Assembly: GCA_036506155.1 (NCBI GenBank)
Contig: DASXSF010000109.1
Coordinates: 1-15,871 of the forward strand
Direction: 5' to 3'
Length of the DNA: 15,871 nt
Source of the DNA: DASXRA01 sp036506155
GTDB taxonomy: Bacteria; Actinomycetota; Actinomycetes; Mycobacteriales; Jatrophihabitantaceae
The position numbers and the translations under genes are program-made. The notes under the pieces are model-generated. The model was given only the letters and a program-made list of their open reading frames with translations. It made no database searches and was not told where the DNA came from. Shown here one piece after another: positions 6,108 through 13,444 of the stretch; positions within the stretch are counted from its first letter, which is position 1; the number at the start of each line of letters is the position of its first letter.

Positions 6108-7829
6108 GTGGAGCCGCTCGCAGGTCGCTATCGCCGGGTGCGCTCGCTCGGCAGCGGCGCGATGGGCGAGGTATGGCTGGCCGAGGACACCCTGCTCGGC
6201 CGGCCCGTAGCGATCAAGCAACTGCGCACCGACCCCGACGCCGCGCTTGACCAATGGAGCGAGCGGATGCGGCGCGAGGCCCGGTTGGCGGCGCAGCTCA
6301 ACCATCCGAACGCTGTCGCGATCTACGACCTGCTCGTCGTGGACGAGCAGCCCTACGTCGTCATGGAGTACGTCGCCGGCGACTCGCTCGCCCAGCGGAT
6401 TCGGCGGGCCGGAACGCTGACGCCCGAGCAGGCCGCGCGGTGGACCGGCCAGGTGGCCGGCGCGCTGGAGGCGGCGCACGCCCGCGGGATCGTGCATCGC
6501 GACGTGAAGCCCGCGAACATCCTGATCACGCCGTACCAGGCGGCGAAGCTCACCGATTTCGGCATCGCCCGCTCGGCGCAGGATGTCTCGCAGACGCAGA
6601 GCGGCATCTTGGTCGGCACGCCGGCCTTTCTCGCGCCGGAGGCGGCACGTGGGGGCGACCCGTCGCCTGCCAGCGACATGTGGTCGCTCGGCGCCACGCT
6701 CTACTCGGCCGTCGAAGGCCGGCCTCCGTTCGGCTCGGGCGTAGACAATCCCCTGGCGGTGCTGGCTCGGATCGGGTCGGAGCCGGTACCTCCGGCCTCG
6801 TCGGCCGGCTGGCTCACGCCGCTGCTCGCTGCCCTGCTCGACCGCGATCCGGCGCGCCGGCCCACGGCGGCTCAGGTGCACGCCGCGCTCACACCGGCGG
6901 CATCGGACGCCGAGCGGACCCAACCGGGCCCGACCGCCGCGCTGCTTGCTCCGCGGCCGATGCCCGCACCGCCGACGCCGACGGCGCGCCGCCGCCGCTG
7001 GCTGGTGCCGGGCATCGCGGCCGCGGTCATCGTGATCGCGGGCGGCGCCGTCGCGGCGGTGCTGGTCTCCTCGCCGTCCTCGCACGCCGCGCACGCCTCG
7101 AGCACTCCGCCGAACGCCGGCGCGACGTCGAGCAGCCCGGACGTCCCGTCCACGTCCGAAGTCGCCAGCTCACTGTCGGCACGCCCGGGCCCGACCACGC
7201 GCCCAGGCCCAGCCACCTACCCGAAACCGGCCGACGTGCCGTCGCTGCCGTCGTCCGGGCAGGCGGTACCGGTCGGCGCGACGCCGCCGGCCGCTCCGGC
7301 AAACCCGCAGGTGCAGCCCTACACAGCATCGGACCGGACACCGACAAGCGCCGCGCAACTTGTCGAATGGCAGCCACCGGGGCTTGCGGGCGACGCGGCG
7401 GTGGCCGTCTCGTCGATCACCCGTTTCCTGCTCGACATCAACCGGCAGGACGTGCAGGCCGCGTGGAACCAGAGCACCGAGATCCGCCACGGCCCGACGC
7501 CCGACCAGCGGTTCCTGACCGGGTATCGCACCAGCCGGCACTACCAGGTCGCGTTCGGGCACCCGCGCCGCCTTTCCCCCGACCTGATCGCTGTGCCGGC
7601 GCGGTTCGTGTCCCGGCAGGAACCCGCCGCGCAGGGCAATCCCGCAGGTGTCACCAGCTGCACGTACTGGCCGCAGTACGTGTTCCTGGTCGCCAAGGTC
7701 GGCGATCGGTGGCTTTCCGACGTCGCCGGCGACTACGTCGACCGCCCGTCCGTGGCACTCCTGAAACGGCACGACACGGTGCGCAACGCCGCCGAACTCG
7801 AGCCGCTGCAGCAGCGCGTCGCCTGCTAA
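6108..7829 (+). CDS. Transmembrane eukaryotic-type Ser/Thr protein kinase
   Basis: Membrane kinase of the Hanks type, 573 residues from the GTG at 6108 (GAGG nine bases upstream). The start directly precedes EPLAGRYRRVRSLGSGAMGEV. The kinase domain (about 8-262) has the glycine loop GSGAMGEV (15-22), Lys37 in VAIK, HRDVKPAN (130-137), DFG (150-152) and GTPAFLAPE (170-178), so it should be active. A Pro-rich juxtamembrane stretch (270-293) and RRRR precede one membrane helix (about 298-320). Outside is a Ser/Thr/Pro-rich linker (322-405) and a globular region (about 425-573) with two cysteines (518 and the last residue, 573) that could form a disulfide. No PASTA repeats are seen; the FLLDINRQDVQAAWN start resembles NTF2-like folds, but this is a guess. 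It stands between efp and aroQ, converging on aroQ with a four-base gap. Confidence 0.93.
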   Translation: MEPLAGRYRRVRSLGSGAMGEVWLAEDTLLGRPVAIKQLRTDPDAALDQWSERMRREARLAAQLNHPNAVAIYDLLVVDEQPYVVMEYVAGDSLAQRIRRAGTLTPEQAARWTGQVAGALEAAHARGIVHRDVKPANILITPYQAAKLTDFGIARSAQDVSQTQSGILVGTPAFLAPEAARGGDPSPASDMWSLGATLYSAVEGRPPFGSGVDNPLAVLARIGSEPVPPASSAGWLTPLLAALLDRDPARRPTAAQVHAALTPAASDAERTQPGPTAALLAPRPMPAPPTPTARRRRWLVPGIAAAVIVIAGGAVAAVLVSSPSSHAAHASSTPPNAGATSSSPDVPSTSEVASSLSARPGPTTRPGPATYPKPADVPSLPSSGQAVPVGATPPAAPANPQVQPYTASDRTPTSAAQLVEWQPPGLAGDAAVAVSSITRFLLDINRQDVQAAWNQSTEIRHGPTPDQRFLTGYRTSRHYQVAFGHPRRLSPDLIAVPARFVSRQEPAAQGNPAGVTSCTYWPQYVFLVAKVGDRWLSDVAGDYVDRPSVALLKRHDTVRNAAELEPLQQRVAC

Positions 7830-7833
7830 GAGA

Positions 7834-8271
7834 TCAGGCGGGCCTGGACGACAGCCACGAGAGCGCGAGCACGTATCCCTCGACACCCAGCCCGACGATC
7901 ACGCCGGTGGCCACGCCGGAGACGAACGAATGGTGGCGGAACTCCTCGCGCTGGTGCACGTTGCTGATGTGCACCTCGACGAGCGGCGCGGTCAGGGCTG
8001 CGCAGGCGTCGCGCAACGCGACAGAGGTGTGCGTCCACGCACCGGCATTGAGCACGACCGGCGTGGCCGCGTCGGCCGCCTCGTGCAGCCAGCCGAGCAG
8101 TTCGCCCTCGTGGTCGGTCTGCCGGACCGTGACGTCGAGGCCAAGCTCTTGGCCGGCCTTGACGCACAGCGCGGCGAGTTCGGCGTGGCTCGTGCTGCCG
8201 TAGATTTCGGGCTCGCGGGTACCGAGCCGCCCGAGGTTGGCGCCGTTGAGGACGAGCACCCGACCAGTCAT
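7834..8271 (-). CDS. aroQ: 3-dehydroquinate dehydratase, type II
   Basis: Removes water from 3-dehydroquinate to give 3-dehydroshikimate, third step of the shikimate pathway; type II enzymes are dodecamers. From the ATG at 8271-8269 the protein has 145 residues, as expected. Visible active-site elements are NGANLGRLGTREPEIYG (9-25) with the catalytic Tyr24, QTDHEGELLGWLHEA (51-65), LNAGAWTHTSVALRDA (74-89) with Asn75 and His81, and VEVHISNVHQREEFRHH (98-114) with His101 and Arg112. NAGAWTHTS replaces the common NPGAYTHTS. The ATG overlaps the aroB stop as ATGA. It is the last gene of the aro operon, and its stop faces the kinase stop. Confidence 0.97.
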   Translation of the reverse strand: MTGRVLVLNGANLGRLGTREPEIYGSTSHAELAALCVKAGQELGLDVTVRQTDHEGELLGWLHEAADAATPVVLNAGAWTHTSVALRDACAALTAPLVEVHISNVHQREEFRHHSFVSGVATGVIVGLGVEGYVLALSWLSSRPA

Positions 8272-9350
8272 GCGGCCACCTCCGCATAGGCGGCGGCCAG
8301 CACCGCAGGATCCGGATCGTCGGCGATGACGGGCCGGCCGAGCCCTTCCAGCACGACGAAGCGCAGCCGGTTGCCGCGCGCCTTCTTGTCGATGCGCATT
8401 GTGTCGAGCAGCATCGGAAACGCCTCGGCCCGGTAGCTGACCGGCAGGCCGAGTGCGGCGAGGATCGCGCGATGCCGGTCGGCGGTGGCGGCGTCCAGGT
8501 GGCCGAGCGCCCGCCCCAGCGCGGCTGCGAAGACGAGCCCGATCGACACGGCGGCCCCGTGCCGCCACCGGTACCCCTCGGCCCGCTCGATCGCGTGCGC
8601 GAGGGTGTGGCCGTAGTTGAGGATCTCGCGGAGCCCCTTCTCGCTGAGATCCTCGCTGACGACATTCGCCTTGACCCGGGCAGTGCGCTCGACGAGCTCA
8701 TGCTCGGCCGGGTTGCCGGCCCTGGTGACGGCGGCCGGGTCGGCCTCGATCAGTTCGAGGATGGCCGGGTCGGCGATGAAGCCGCACTTGACCACCTCCG
8801 CCAAACCGGCGACGTAGTCGACGGCCGGCAGCGTAGGCAGCACGTCCAGGTCGCACAGCACACCGGCCGGCGGGTGGAACGCACCGACCAGGTTCTTGCC
8901 CCTGTCGGTATTGATGCCGGTCTTGCCGCCTATCGCGGCGTCCACCATGCCCGCGAGCGTCGTCGGCACCTGGACGACGCAGACGCCGCGCAGCCACGCC
9001 GCCGCCACCCAGCCCGCGAGGTCGGTGGTCGCTCCCCCGCCCAATCCGATGATCGCGTCCGAACGGGTGAAGCCGGCCTCGCCGAGCACGTCCCAGCAGA
9101 ACCCAGCAACGCCCAGTCTCTTGGCCTCCTCGCCGTCCGGCACCTCGACGGTGTGTGCCTCGAACCCCGCGCGGCCGAGGTCGGCGCGTACGACGGCGGC
9201 GGTGGTCCGAAGCGTCGGGGGGTGAACGATCGCGACTCGGGTGGCACCGGCGAGCAGCGGCGCCAGCTCTCGCAGTAGGCCACGCCCGATCAGCACCTCG
9301 TACGGGGCCGGGCCGGCGACCGGGATCCGCGTGACGGTCACGTCTGCCAC
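8268..9350 (-). CDS. aroB: 3-dehydroquinate synthase
   Basis: NAD- and metal-dependent cyclisation of DAHP to 3-dehydroquinate, second step of the shikimate pathway. The 360 residues have the normal layout: N-terminal Rossmann part with GLGGGATTDLAGWVAA (102-117), substrate region PTTLAGMVDAAIGGKTGIN (129-147), NLVGAFHPP (153-161), and a C-terminal helical part holding the metal ligands Glu184 (LAEVVK), His248 (NYGHTLAHAIE) and His264 (WRHGAAVSIGL). DKKARGNRLRFVVLEGLG lies near the end. The GTG start at 9350-9348 is 13 bases inside aroK; the stop overlaps aroQ as ATGA. This packing implies coupled translation through aroK-aroB-aroQ. Confidence 0.98.
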   Translation of the reverse strand: MADVTVTRIPVAGPAPYEVLIGRGLLRELAPLLAGATRVAIVHPPTLRTTAAVVRADLGRAGFEAHTVEVPDGEEAKRLGVAGFCWDVLGEAGFTRSDAIIGLGGGATTDLAGWVAAAWLRGVCVVQVPTTLAGMVDAAIGGKTGINTDRGKNLVGAFHPPAGVLCDLDVLPTLPAVDYVAGLAEVVKCGFIADPAILELIEADPAAVTRAGNPAEHELVERTARVKANVVSEDLSEKGLREILNYGHTLAHAIERAEGYRWRHGAAVSIGLVFAAALGRALGHLDAATADRHRAILAALGLPVSYRAEAFPMLLDTMRIDKKARGNRLRFVVLEGLGRPVIADDPDPAVLAAAYAEVAA

Positions 9351-9862
9351 GCCGGCTCGGCGAGCGCGTCCTCGATCGCCGCGGCGACTTCCGCCGCACT
9401 GCCGTGGCCGGCGTCGACGACGGTGGTGGCCACGCTGCGGTACAGCGGCTCGCGCTGCGCGGCGAGTGCAGCCAGCCGCCCGGGTGGGTCGGCGGCGAGC
9501 AGCGGCCGCTCGCGGGCGGGCCCCATGCGCTGCAGCAGGACGGACAGGTCGGCACGCAGCAGCACGACCGCGACATCGGACTCGACGAGCGCGGTTCGCG
9601 TCGCCGCGGCCAGGATCGCCCCTCCACCGAGCGCCAGCACGCCGTCGAACTCGCGCAGTGCGACGGCGATCGCTTCTGCCTCGGCCGTTCGGAAGGCGCC
9701 CTCGCCGTCGCGGTCGAAGATCTCGCGGACACTTCGACCGGCGCGCGCCTCGACCAGCTCGTCCGAGTCGGCGAAAGGGACGCCGAGTCGCTGCGCGAGC
9801 AGCCGTCCCGCCGTGGTCTTGCCGGTGCCGGGCAGCCCGACGAGCACAGCGCGCGGGCTCAT
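9338..9862 (-). CDS. aroK: Shikimate kinase
   Basis: ATP-dependent 3-phosphorylation of shikimate, fifth step of the pathway. From the ATG at 9862-9860 the protein has 174 residues; the frame is open further upstream but that part lies within aroC and has no kinase homology. Walker A is GLPGTGKTT (9-17), the shikimate site has DSDELVE (32-38) and GEGAFR (53-58, Arg58), followed by ALGGGAIL (77-84) and the lid sequence RERPLL. The ATG overlaps the aroC stop as ATGA and the 3' end overlaps aroB by 13 bases. Confidence 0.97.
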   Translation of the reverse strand: MSPRAVLVGLPGTGKTTAGRLLAQRLGVPFADSDELVEARAGRSVREIFDRDGEGAFRTAEAEAIAVALREFDGVLALGGGAILAAATRTALVESDVAVVLLRADLSVLLQRMGPARERPLLAADPPGRLAALAAQREPLYRSVATTVVDAGHGSAAEVAAAIEDALAEPAWQT

Positions 9863-11082
9863 GTGATCGGCTCGCGCTCGGCAGCCGGCGCCGGGGTGAG
9901 CCCGCGCTCGCGCAACCGCGCCAGGTACGCCTCGGCGTTGCGGCGCGTCTCGGCCAGCGAGTCTCCGCCGAACTTTTCCAGCGCCGCCTGCGCCAGCACC
10001 AGTGCCACCATCGCCTCGGCCACCACTCCGGCGGCCGGCACCGCGCACACGTCCGAGCGCTGGTTGATCGCCACAGCGGACTCGCCGGTTGCCGTGTCCA
10101 CAGTGGACAGTGCCCGGGGCACGGTCGAGATCGGCTTCATCGCCGCCCGCACCCGCAACAGCTCGCCCGTCGTCATGCCGCCCTCTGTGCCGCCGGAGCG
10201 CCCGGATACCCGCCGGATCGCGCCGTCGTGATCGCGCACGATCTCGTCGTGAGCCTGCGAGCCGCGGCTGCGCGCCAGTTCGAACCCGTCACCGATCTCG
10301 ACGCCCTTGATCGCCTGGATGCTCATGAGTGCCGCCGCGAGCCGCGCGTCCAGGCGCCGGTCGCCCTGAGCGTGGCTGCCGAGCCCTGGCGGCAAGCCGT
10401 AGGCGACGACCTCGACGATCCCGCCGAGCGTGTCACCCGCGGTCTTGGTCGCGTCGATCTCGGCGATCATGGCCACCGCGGCCACCTTGTCCACGCAGCG
10501 CACCGGCGAGGCGTCGACGCGCTCTCGGTCGTCCGGGCGCGGGATCACGCCCGTAGGCGCCGCGACCGATCCGATCGAGACCACGTGACTGAGCACCTCG
10601 ACACCGAGCGCCTGGCGCAGGAACGCGCGGGCGACGGCGCCGAGCGCTACCCGCGCCGCGGTCTCGCGGGCACTGGCCCGCTCCAGGACAGGCCGGGCGT
10701 CGTCCATGTCGTACTTCTGCATGCCGGCGAGGTCGGCGTGGCCGGGACGGGGCCGGGTGAGGGGCGCATTGCGTGCCTGGCTCGCCAGCACGTCGGCGGG
10801 GACCGGATCGGCCGACATCACGGTCTGCCATTTCGGCCACTCGGTGTTGCCGACGCGTACCGCGACCGGCCCGCCCATCGTCTTGCCGTGCCGCACCCCA
10901 CCGGTCAGCTCGAGCTCGTCCGCCTCGAAGCTCATCCGGGCGCCGCGGCCGTAGCCGAGGCGCCGCCGAGCGAGATCCCGGGCGACCTCGGCGGTCGTCA
11001 CCGCGACGCCGGACGGCAGCCCGTCCAGGACGGCGACGATGGCGGGCCCGTGCGACTCGCCCGCAGTCAACCAACGCAGCAC
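9859..11082 (-). CDS. aroC: Chorismate synthase
   Basis: Final shikimate-pathway enzyme: trans-1,4 elimination of phosphate from EPSP to chorismate, using reduced FMN. The 407 residues are in the usual range. Landmarks are LTAGESHGPA (5-14, His11), the RRRLGYGRGARM block (39-50), the RPRPGHADLAGMQKYD region (110-125, His115), ERASARETAARVALGA (134-149), GGTEGGMTTGE and the RSDVCAVPAAGVVAEAM flavin-site segment. The GTG start at 11082-11080 leads directly into the conserved LRWLTAGESHG; only a weak ribosome site is seen in the 16-base gap after the peptidase gene. Its stop overlaps aroK as ATGA. Confidence 0.98.
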   Translation of the reverse strand: MLRWLTAGESHGPAIVAVLDGLPSGVAVTTAEVARDLARRRLGYGRGARMSFEADELELTGGVRHGKTMGGPVAVRVGNTEWPKWQTVMSADPVPADVLASQARNAPLTRPRPGHADLAGMQKYDMDDARPVLERASARETAARVALGAVARAFLRQALGVEVLSHVVSIGSVAAPTGVIPRPDDRERVDASPVRCVDKVAAVAMIAEIDATKTAGDTLGGIVEVVAYGLPPGLGSHAQGDRRLDARLAAALMSIQAIKGVEIGDGFELARSRGSQAHDEIVRDHDGAIRRVSGRSGGTEGGMTTGELLRVRAAMKPISTVPRALSTVDTATGESAVAINQRSDVCAVPAAGVVAEAMVALVLAQAALEKFGGDSLAETRRNAEAYLARLRERGLTPAPAAEREPIT

Positions 11083-11098
11083 GCCATCAAGTCTGGCA

Positions 11099-11722
11099 TC
11101 AGTGCACGGCGGCTATCAGCAGGGCGCCCGTGATCAGCGCCGGGCCGAGCGCGATGTGGCTCTTCAGCGAGACGCGACGACCGGCGAGCATCACGAGAGC
11201 GACGAGCGCGCCGAGCACGAAGCCGGCGAAAATGCCGTAGAAGACGTGTCCCCAGCCCAGCCAGCCGAGGTAGAGCGCGAGTAGGCCGACGAGCTTGACG
11301 TCGCCGAAGCCCAGCGACGACGGGGACGCGACGGCCGCGGCGCAGAAGGTCGCGAACACCACGGCTGCCGCTGCGAGGGCGCGGCCCAGCGCCGCCCAGT
11401 CGCCGCGCACCGTCGCTGCGAGCGCCAGCAGCGCGAGCGCGCAGCCGGCCGCCGGTAGCACCAGTCGGTCGGGCAACCGGTGCTGCCGGGCGTCGACGAG
11501 CAGCAGCGGCGTCGCCAGCAGCGCCAACGCGACGAACGCGGGAAGCGCCGCGGACCATCCGGCGGCATGGCCCGCCAGCGCCCCCAGGACGGCGCCGATG
11601 AGCGCCGTAGCCGCGAGCGGGGGCCGGGTCAGCTCTGCCGTGGTAGCCAGCCGCGCCAGGAACGGCGACGCGATGAGACACGCCGCACCGCCGACCAAGG
11701 CACCGAGGAGCCAGGACGACAC
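11099..11722 (-). CDS. A24-family prepilin peptidase (short form)
   Basis: Integral-membrane aspartic protease related to PilD/TadV, 207 residues with about six hydrophobic segments. Both catalytic aspartates are visible: LLLVDARQHRLPDRLVLP (73-90, Asp77) and the GxGD motif SLGFGDVKLVG (136-146, Asp141). The N-terminal methyltransferase domain and its CxxC pairs found in PilD are missing, as is common in actinobacterial and TadV-type members. No prepilin, secretion ATPase or pilus gene is in view, so its substrate must be encoded elsewhere. The start is GTG at 11722-11720; a TAGGCT (minus, 11736-11731) lies eight bases ahead, so the mRNA may be nearly leaderless. It stands 16 bases before aroC and probably heads that operon. 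Confidence 0.9.
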   Translation of the reverse strand: MSSWLLGALVGGAACLIASPFLARLATTAELTRPPLAATALIGAVLGALAGHAAGWSAALPAFVALALLATPLLLVDARQHRLPDRLVLPAAGCALALLALAATVRGDWAALGRALAAAAVVFATFCAAAVASPSSLGFGDVKLVGLLALYLGWLGWGHVFYGIFAGFVLGALVALVMLAGRRVSLKSHIALGPALITGALLIAAVH

Positions 11723-11788
11723 GGGCGGTCAGCCTAGGGCATACCGCGCATCCCTCGCGGCCGTGCGTCCACAGGCGATGATGGTGGC

Positions 11789-12346
11789 GTGCGTTTCGAC
11801 GCGATCGTGCTCGCGGGAGGTGCGGGCCGACGGCTCGGCGGCGCGGACAAGCCCATGCTGGTCATCGACGGCGCACCGATGCTCGTCCATGTGCTCGACG
11901 CGGTCGCGACGGCGGGCACCCGCGTGGTCGTCGGCCCACGCCGCTCGATCGACCGCAGCGTGATCTGGTGCCACGAGGCGCCGCCCGGTGGCGGCCCGGT
12001 CGCCGGGCTCGCGGCAGGGCTGCCGCTCACCGCGGCATCCACGCTGGTCGTGCTCGCGGCCGATCTACCCCGGATCGGGCCCGCAATCGACCGGCTGCTC
12101 GAGGCGCTACAGCCGCAGGTGGACGCGGTGGTGCTGAGCAGCGGCGGGCGGCGCAATCACCTCGCCGCCGCGTGGCACCGGCCCGCGCTGGTCGCCGCTC
12201 TCGGACGCGTCGGCGCACCTCAGGGTGTCTCGATGCGCGCGCTTGCCGCAGGAGCTACCGTCGCCGACGTCGCCGACGCGGGGTGGGGCGACGACTGTGA
12301 CACCTGGTCCGACCTCGCCCGACACCGCTCTCGGAGTGCACGATGA
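11789..12346 (+). CDS. mobA: Molybdenum cofactor guanylyltransferase (MobA-like)
   Basis: Nucleotidyltransferase that attaches GMP from GTP to molybdenum cofactor, giving the bis-MGD form used by formate dehydrogenases and nitrate reductases. The 185 residues form a Rossmann-like fold with the nucleotide loop LAGGAGRRLGGADKP (8-22, Lys21), GGGPVAGLAAGL (67-78) and the metal-binding AADLP (90-94, Asp92), then RRNHLAAAW (121-129). The start is GTG at 11789, with only a weak ribosome site. The stop overlaps the next gene as ATGA. A CTP-using MocA-type activity cannot be fully excluded from sequence alone, but the pairing with a DUF6457 gene and fdhD supports the MobA role. Confidence 0.87.
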   Translation: MRFDAIVLAGGAGRRLGGADKPMLVIDGAPMLVHVLDAVATAGTRVVVGPRRSIDRSVIWCHEAPPGGGPVAGLAAGLPLTAASTLVVLAADLPRIGPAIDRLLEALQPQVDAVVLSSGGRRNHLAAAWHRPALVAALGRVGAPQGVSMRALAAGATVADVADAGWGDDCDTWSDLARHRSRSAR

Positions 12347-12609
12347 CCAACCCGCTGGACGCGTGGGTGCATGAGCTGTCCACCGCACTCCGCGTCGATC
12401 CAGAGGCGACCGACGTGAACCTGCTGCTCGATCTCGCGCGAGACGCGGCGCACGGCGTTGCCCGGCCCGCGGCGCCGCTCACTACGTTCCTCGTCGGGCT
12501 GGCCGCAGGACTGCGCGGCGGGGAACGGCCCGCCGTCACCGAGGCCGCGACCGCGGCGCAGCGGCTGCTGGCCGGACGCGATCAGCGCACGAGCTCGGGC
12601 TCGGAGTAG
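12343..12609 (+). CDS. DUF6457 small protein linked to molybdenum cofactor genes
   Basis: Acidic helical protein of 88 residues, no signal peptide or membrane segment. The conserved core LLLDLARDAAHGVARPAAPLTTFLVGLAAGLRGG (27-60) matches the DUF6457 family, which in actinobacteria is found next to or fused with MobA. Its molecular role is not known to me; a scaffolding or cofactor-delivery role is only inferred from context. The ATG overlaps the mobA stop as ATGA, so the two are co-translated. Its last 28 bases lie antisense over the end of fdhD. Confidence 0.85.
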   Translation: MTNPLDAWVHELSTALRVDPEATDVNLLLDLARDAAHGVARPAAPLTTFLVGLAAGLRGGERPAVTEAATAAQRLLAGRDQRTSSGSE

Positions 12610-13367
12610 ACGTTCAGCCGCTCGCCCCGCACCAGCCCGGCGAGCAGCAGGCCATATGTGCGCGCGAGGTCTACAGCCAGGCTGGACGGCGCCGACACGG
12701 CGACCACACCTGCGCAGCCCGCGGCCAATGCCTTCTGGACGATCTCGAAGGACACCCGTCCGCTGATGACGAGCAGGCGGTCCGTGGCCGGCAGCGCATC
12801 GTCGAAGAGGGCCCGCCCGACCACTTTGTCGACGGCGTTGTGCCGGCCGACATCCTCGCGCACGGCTGCCAGCTCGCCTTCGGCCGTGGCCAGCGTCGCG
12901 GCATGCAGGCCACCGGTCCGGTCGAACGCCCGCTGCCGCCCGCGCATCGCATCCGGCAGCCCCGCCAGCACCTCTCGGGCGACACGCCAACCCGGCGTGT
13001 GCAGCCCGGCGTCCGGGGCCGGCAGCAGTCCCACCACATCGGCGCTACATACGCCGCACGACGCCGACGTGACGAACGCGCGCGAGCGCGGCGGGGTGAC
13101 GCCGGCGCGCAGAGACACGCGGACCGCGTCGCCCTCGCGCGAGGCGCGGATGCCCGTGATGTCGTCCGGTCGGCGCACCCCGGACTCGGCAACCAGCCAG
13201 CCGGCGGCCAGCTCCAGGTCGTGCCCGGGCGTTCGCATCAGCACGGCGAGTACCTCGTCGTTCAACGAGAGCGTGAGCGGTGCCTCGACGGCGAGTTCGT
13301 CAGGCGCCGACGCCGTACCCGGCCCGCGCAGCTGGACGATCGCCCGCCGCGTCGTCATCACCGCCAT
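12582..13367 (-). CDS. fdhD: Formate dehydrogenase accessory sulfurtransferase FdhD
   Basis: FdhD carries sulfur from cysteine desulfurase to the molybdenum cofactor and is needed for active formate dehydrogenase. From the ATG at 13367 the product has 261 residues, the family size. Seen are VEAPLTLSLND (27-37), MRTPGHDLELAAGWL (44-58), the sulfur-carrying loop SASCGVCSADVV (101-112, Cys104 and Cys107), GGLHAATL (152-159), REDVGRHNAVDKVVG (170-184) and ISGRVSFEIVQKAL (201-214). The frame stays open upstream to 13475, but that part reads through a palindrome and has no homology. TACGCT seven bases before this ATG suggests a leaderless message. A second ATG at 13358 is possible. No formate dehydrogenase gene is in the window. 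Confidence 0.95.
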   Translation of the reverse strand: MAVMTTRRAIVQLRGPGTASAPDELAVEAPLTLSLNDEVLAVLMRTPGHDLELAAGWLVAESGVRRPDDITGIRASREGDAVRVSLRAGVTPPRSRAFVTSASCGVCSADVVGLLPAPDAGLHTPGWRVAREVLAGLPDAMRGRQRAFDRTGGLHAATLATAEGELAAVREDVGRHNAVDKVVGRALFDDALPATDRLLVISGRVSFEIVQKALAAGCAGVVAVSAPSSLAVDLARTYGLLLAGLVRGERLNVYSEPELVR

Positions 13368-13374
13368 GCCGTTG

Positions 13375-13380
13375 AGCGTA
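13375..13380 (-). promoter_or_regulatory. Possible -10 element for leaderless fdhD
   Basis: TACGCT (minus, 13380-13375) fits TAnnnT and is separated from the fdhD ATG by seven bases, so RNA would start at or beside the A of the ATG. No ribosome site lies close to the ATG. The palindrome at 13389-13444 fills the -35 region. Tentative. Confidence 0.4.
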
Positions 13381-13388
13381 CGGATTCC

Positions 13389-13444
13389 TGGCGTGATCTT
13401 GGACTTGTGGTCGCTATGTGACCAGAAGTCCAAGATCATCGCCA
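13389..13444. repeat. Long imperfect palindrome, candidate dispersed REP/MITE-like element
   Basis: Arms TGATCTTGGACTT (13394-13406) and AAGTCCAAGATCA (13426-13438) are perfect 13-base inverted repeats. Inside, after one G/G mismatch, TGGTC (13408-13412) pairs with GACCA (13420-13424), leaving a seven-base loop. Outside, TGGCG (13389-13393) pairs with CGCCA (13440-13444) across one bulged T. In total about 23 base pairs form in 56 bases. It lies between the stop of the YdeI-like gene and the start of fdhD and encodes nothing credible. There is no T tract typical of a classical terminator. Confidence 0.85.

Noticed and set aside
5469..7094. A 541-codon minus-strand frame running from under the kinase into efp
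   Set aside because: Only the last 185 residues are EF-P. The upstream part is Arg-rich and antisense to a kinase with intact motifs; a GTG with a GAGGAG site at 6026 marks the true start.
6254..8203. A 649-codon plus-strand frame overlapping the kinase gene
   Set aside because: Composition is Arg/Gly/Ala-rich shadow coding in another frame; the kinase frame carries all catalytic motifs.
9863..10048. N-terminal extension of shikimate kinase
   Set aside because: It lies wholly inside aroC. The ATG at 9862 overlaps the aroC stop and begins six residues before the Walker A strand, as in the family.
9241..11133. A 630-codon plus-strand frame opposite aroB, aroK and aroC
   Set aside because: It lacks recognisable domains and is antisense to three well-conserved genes; long open antisense frames are expected at this GC content.
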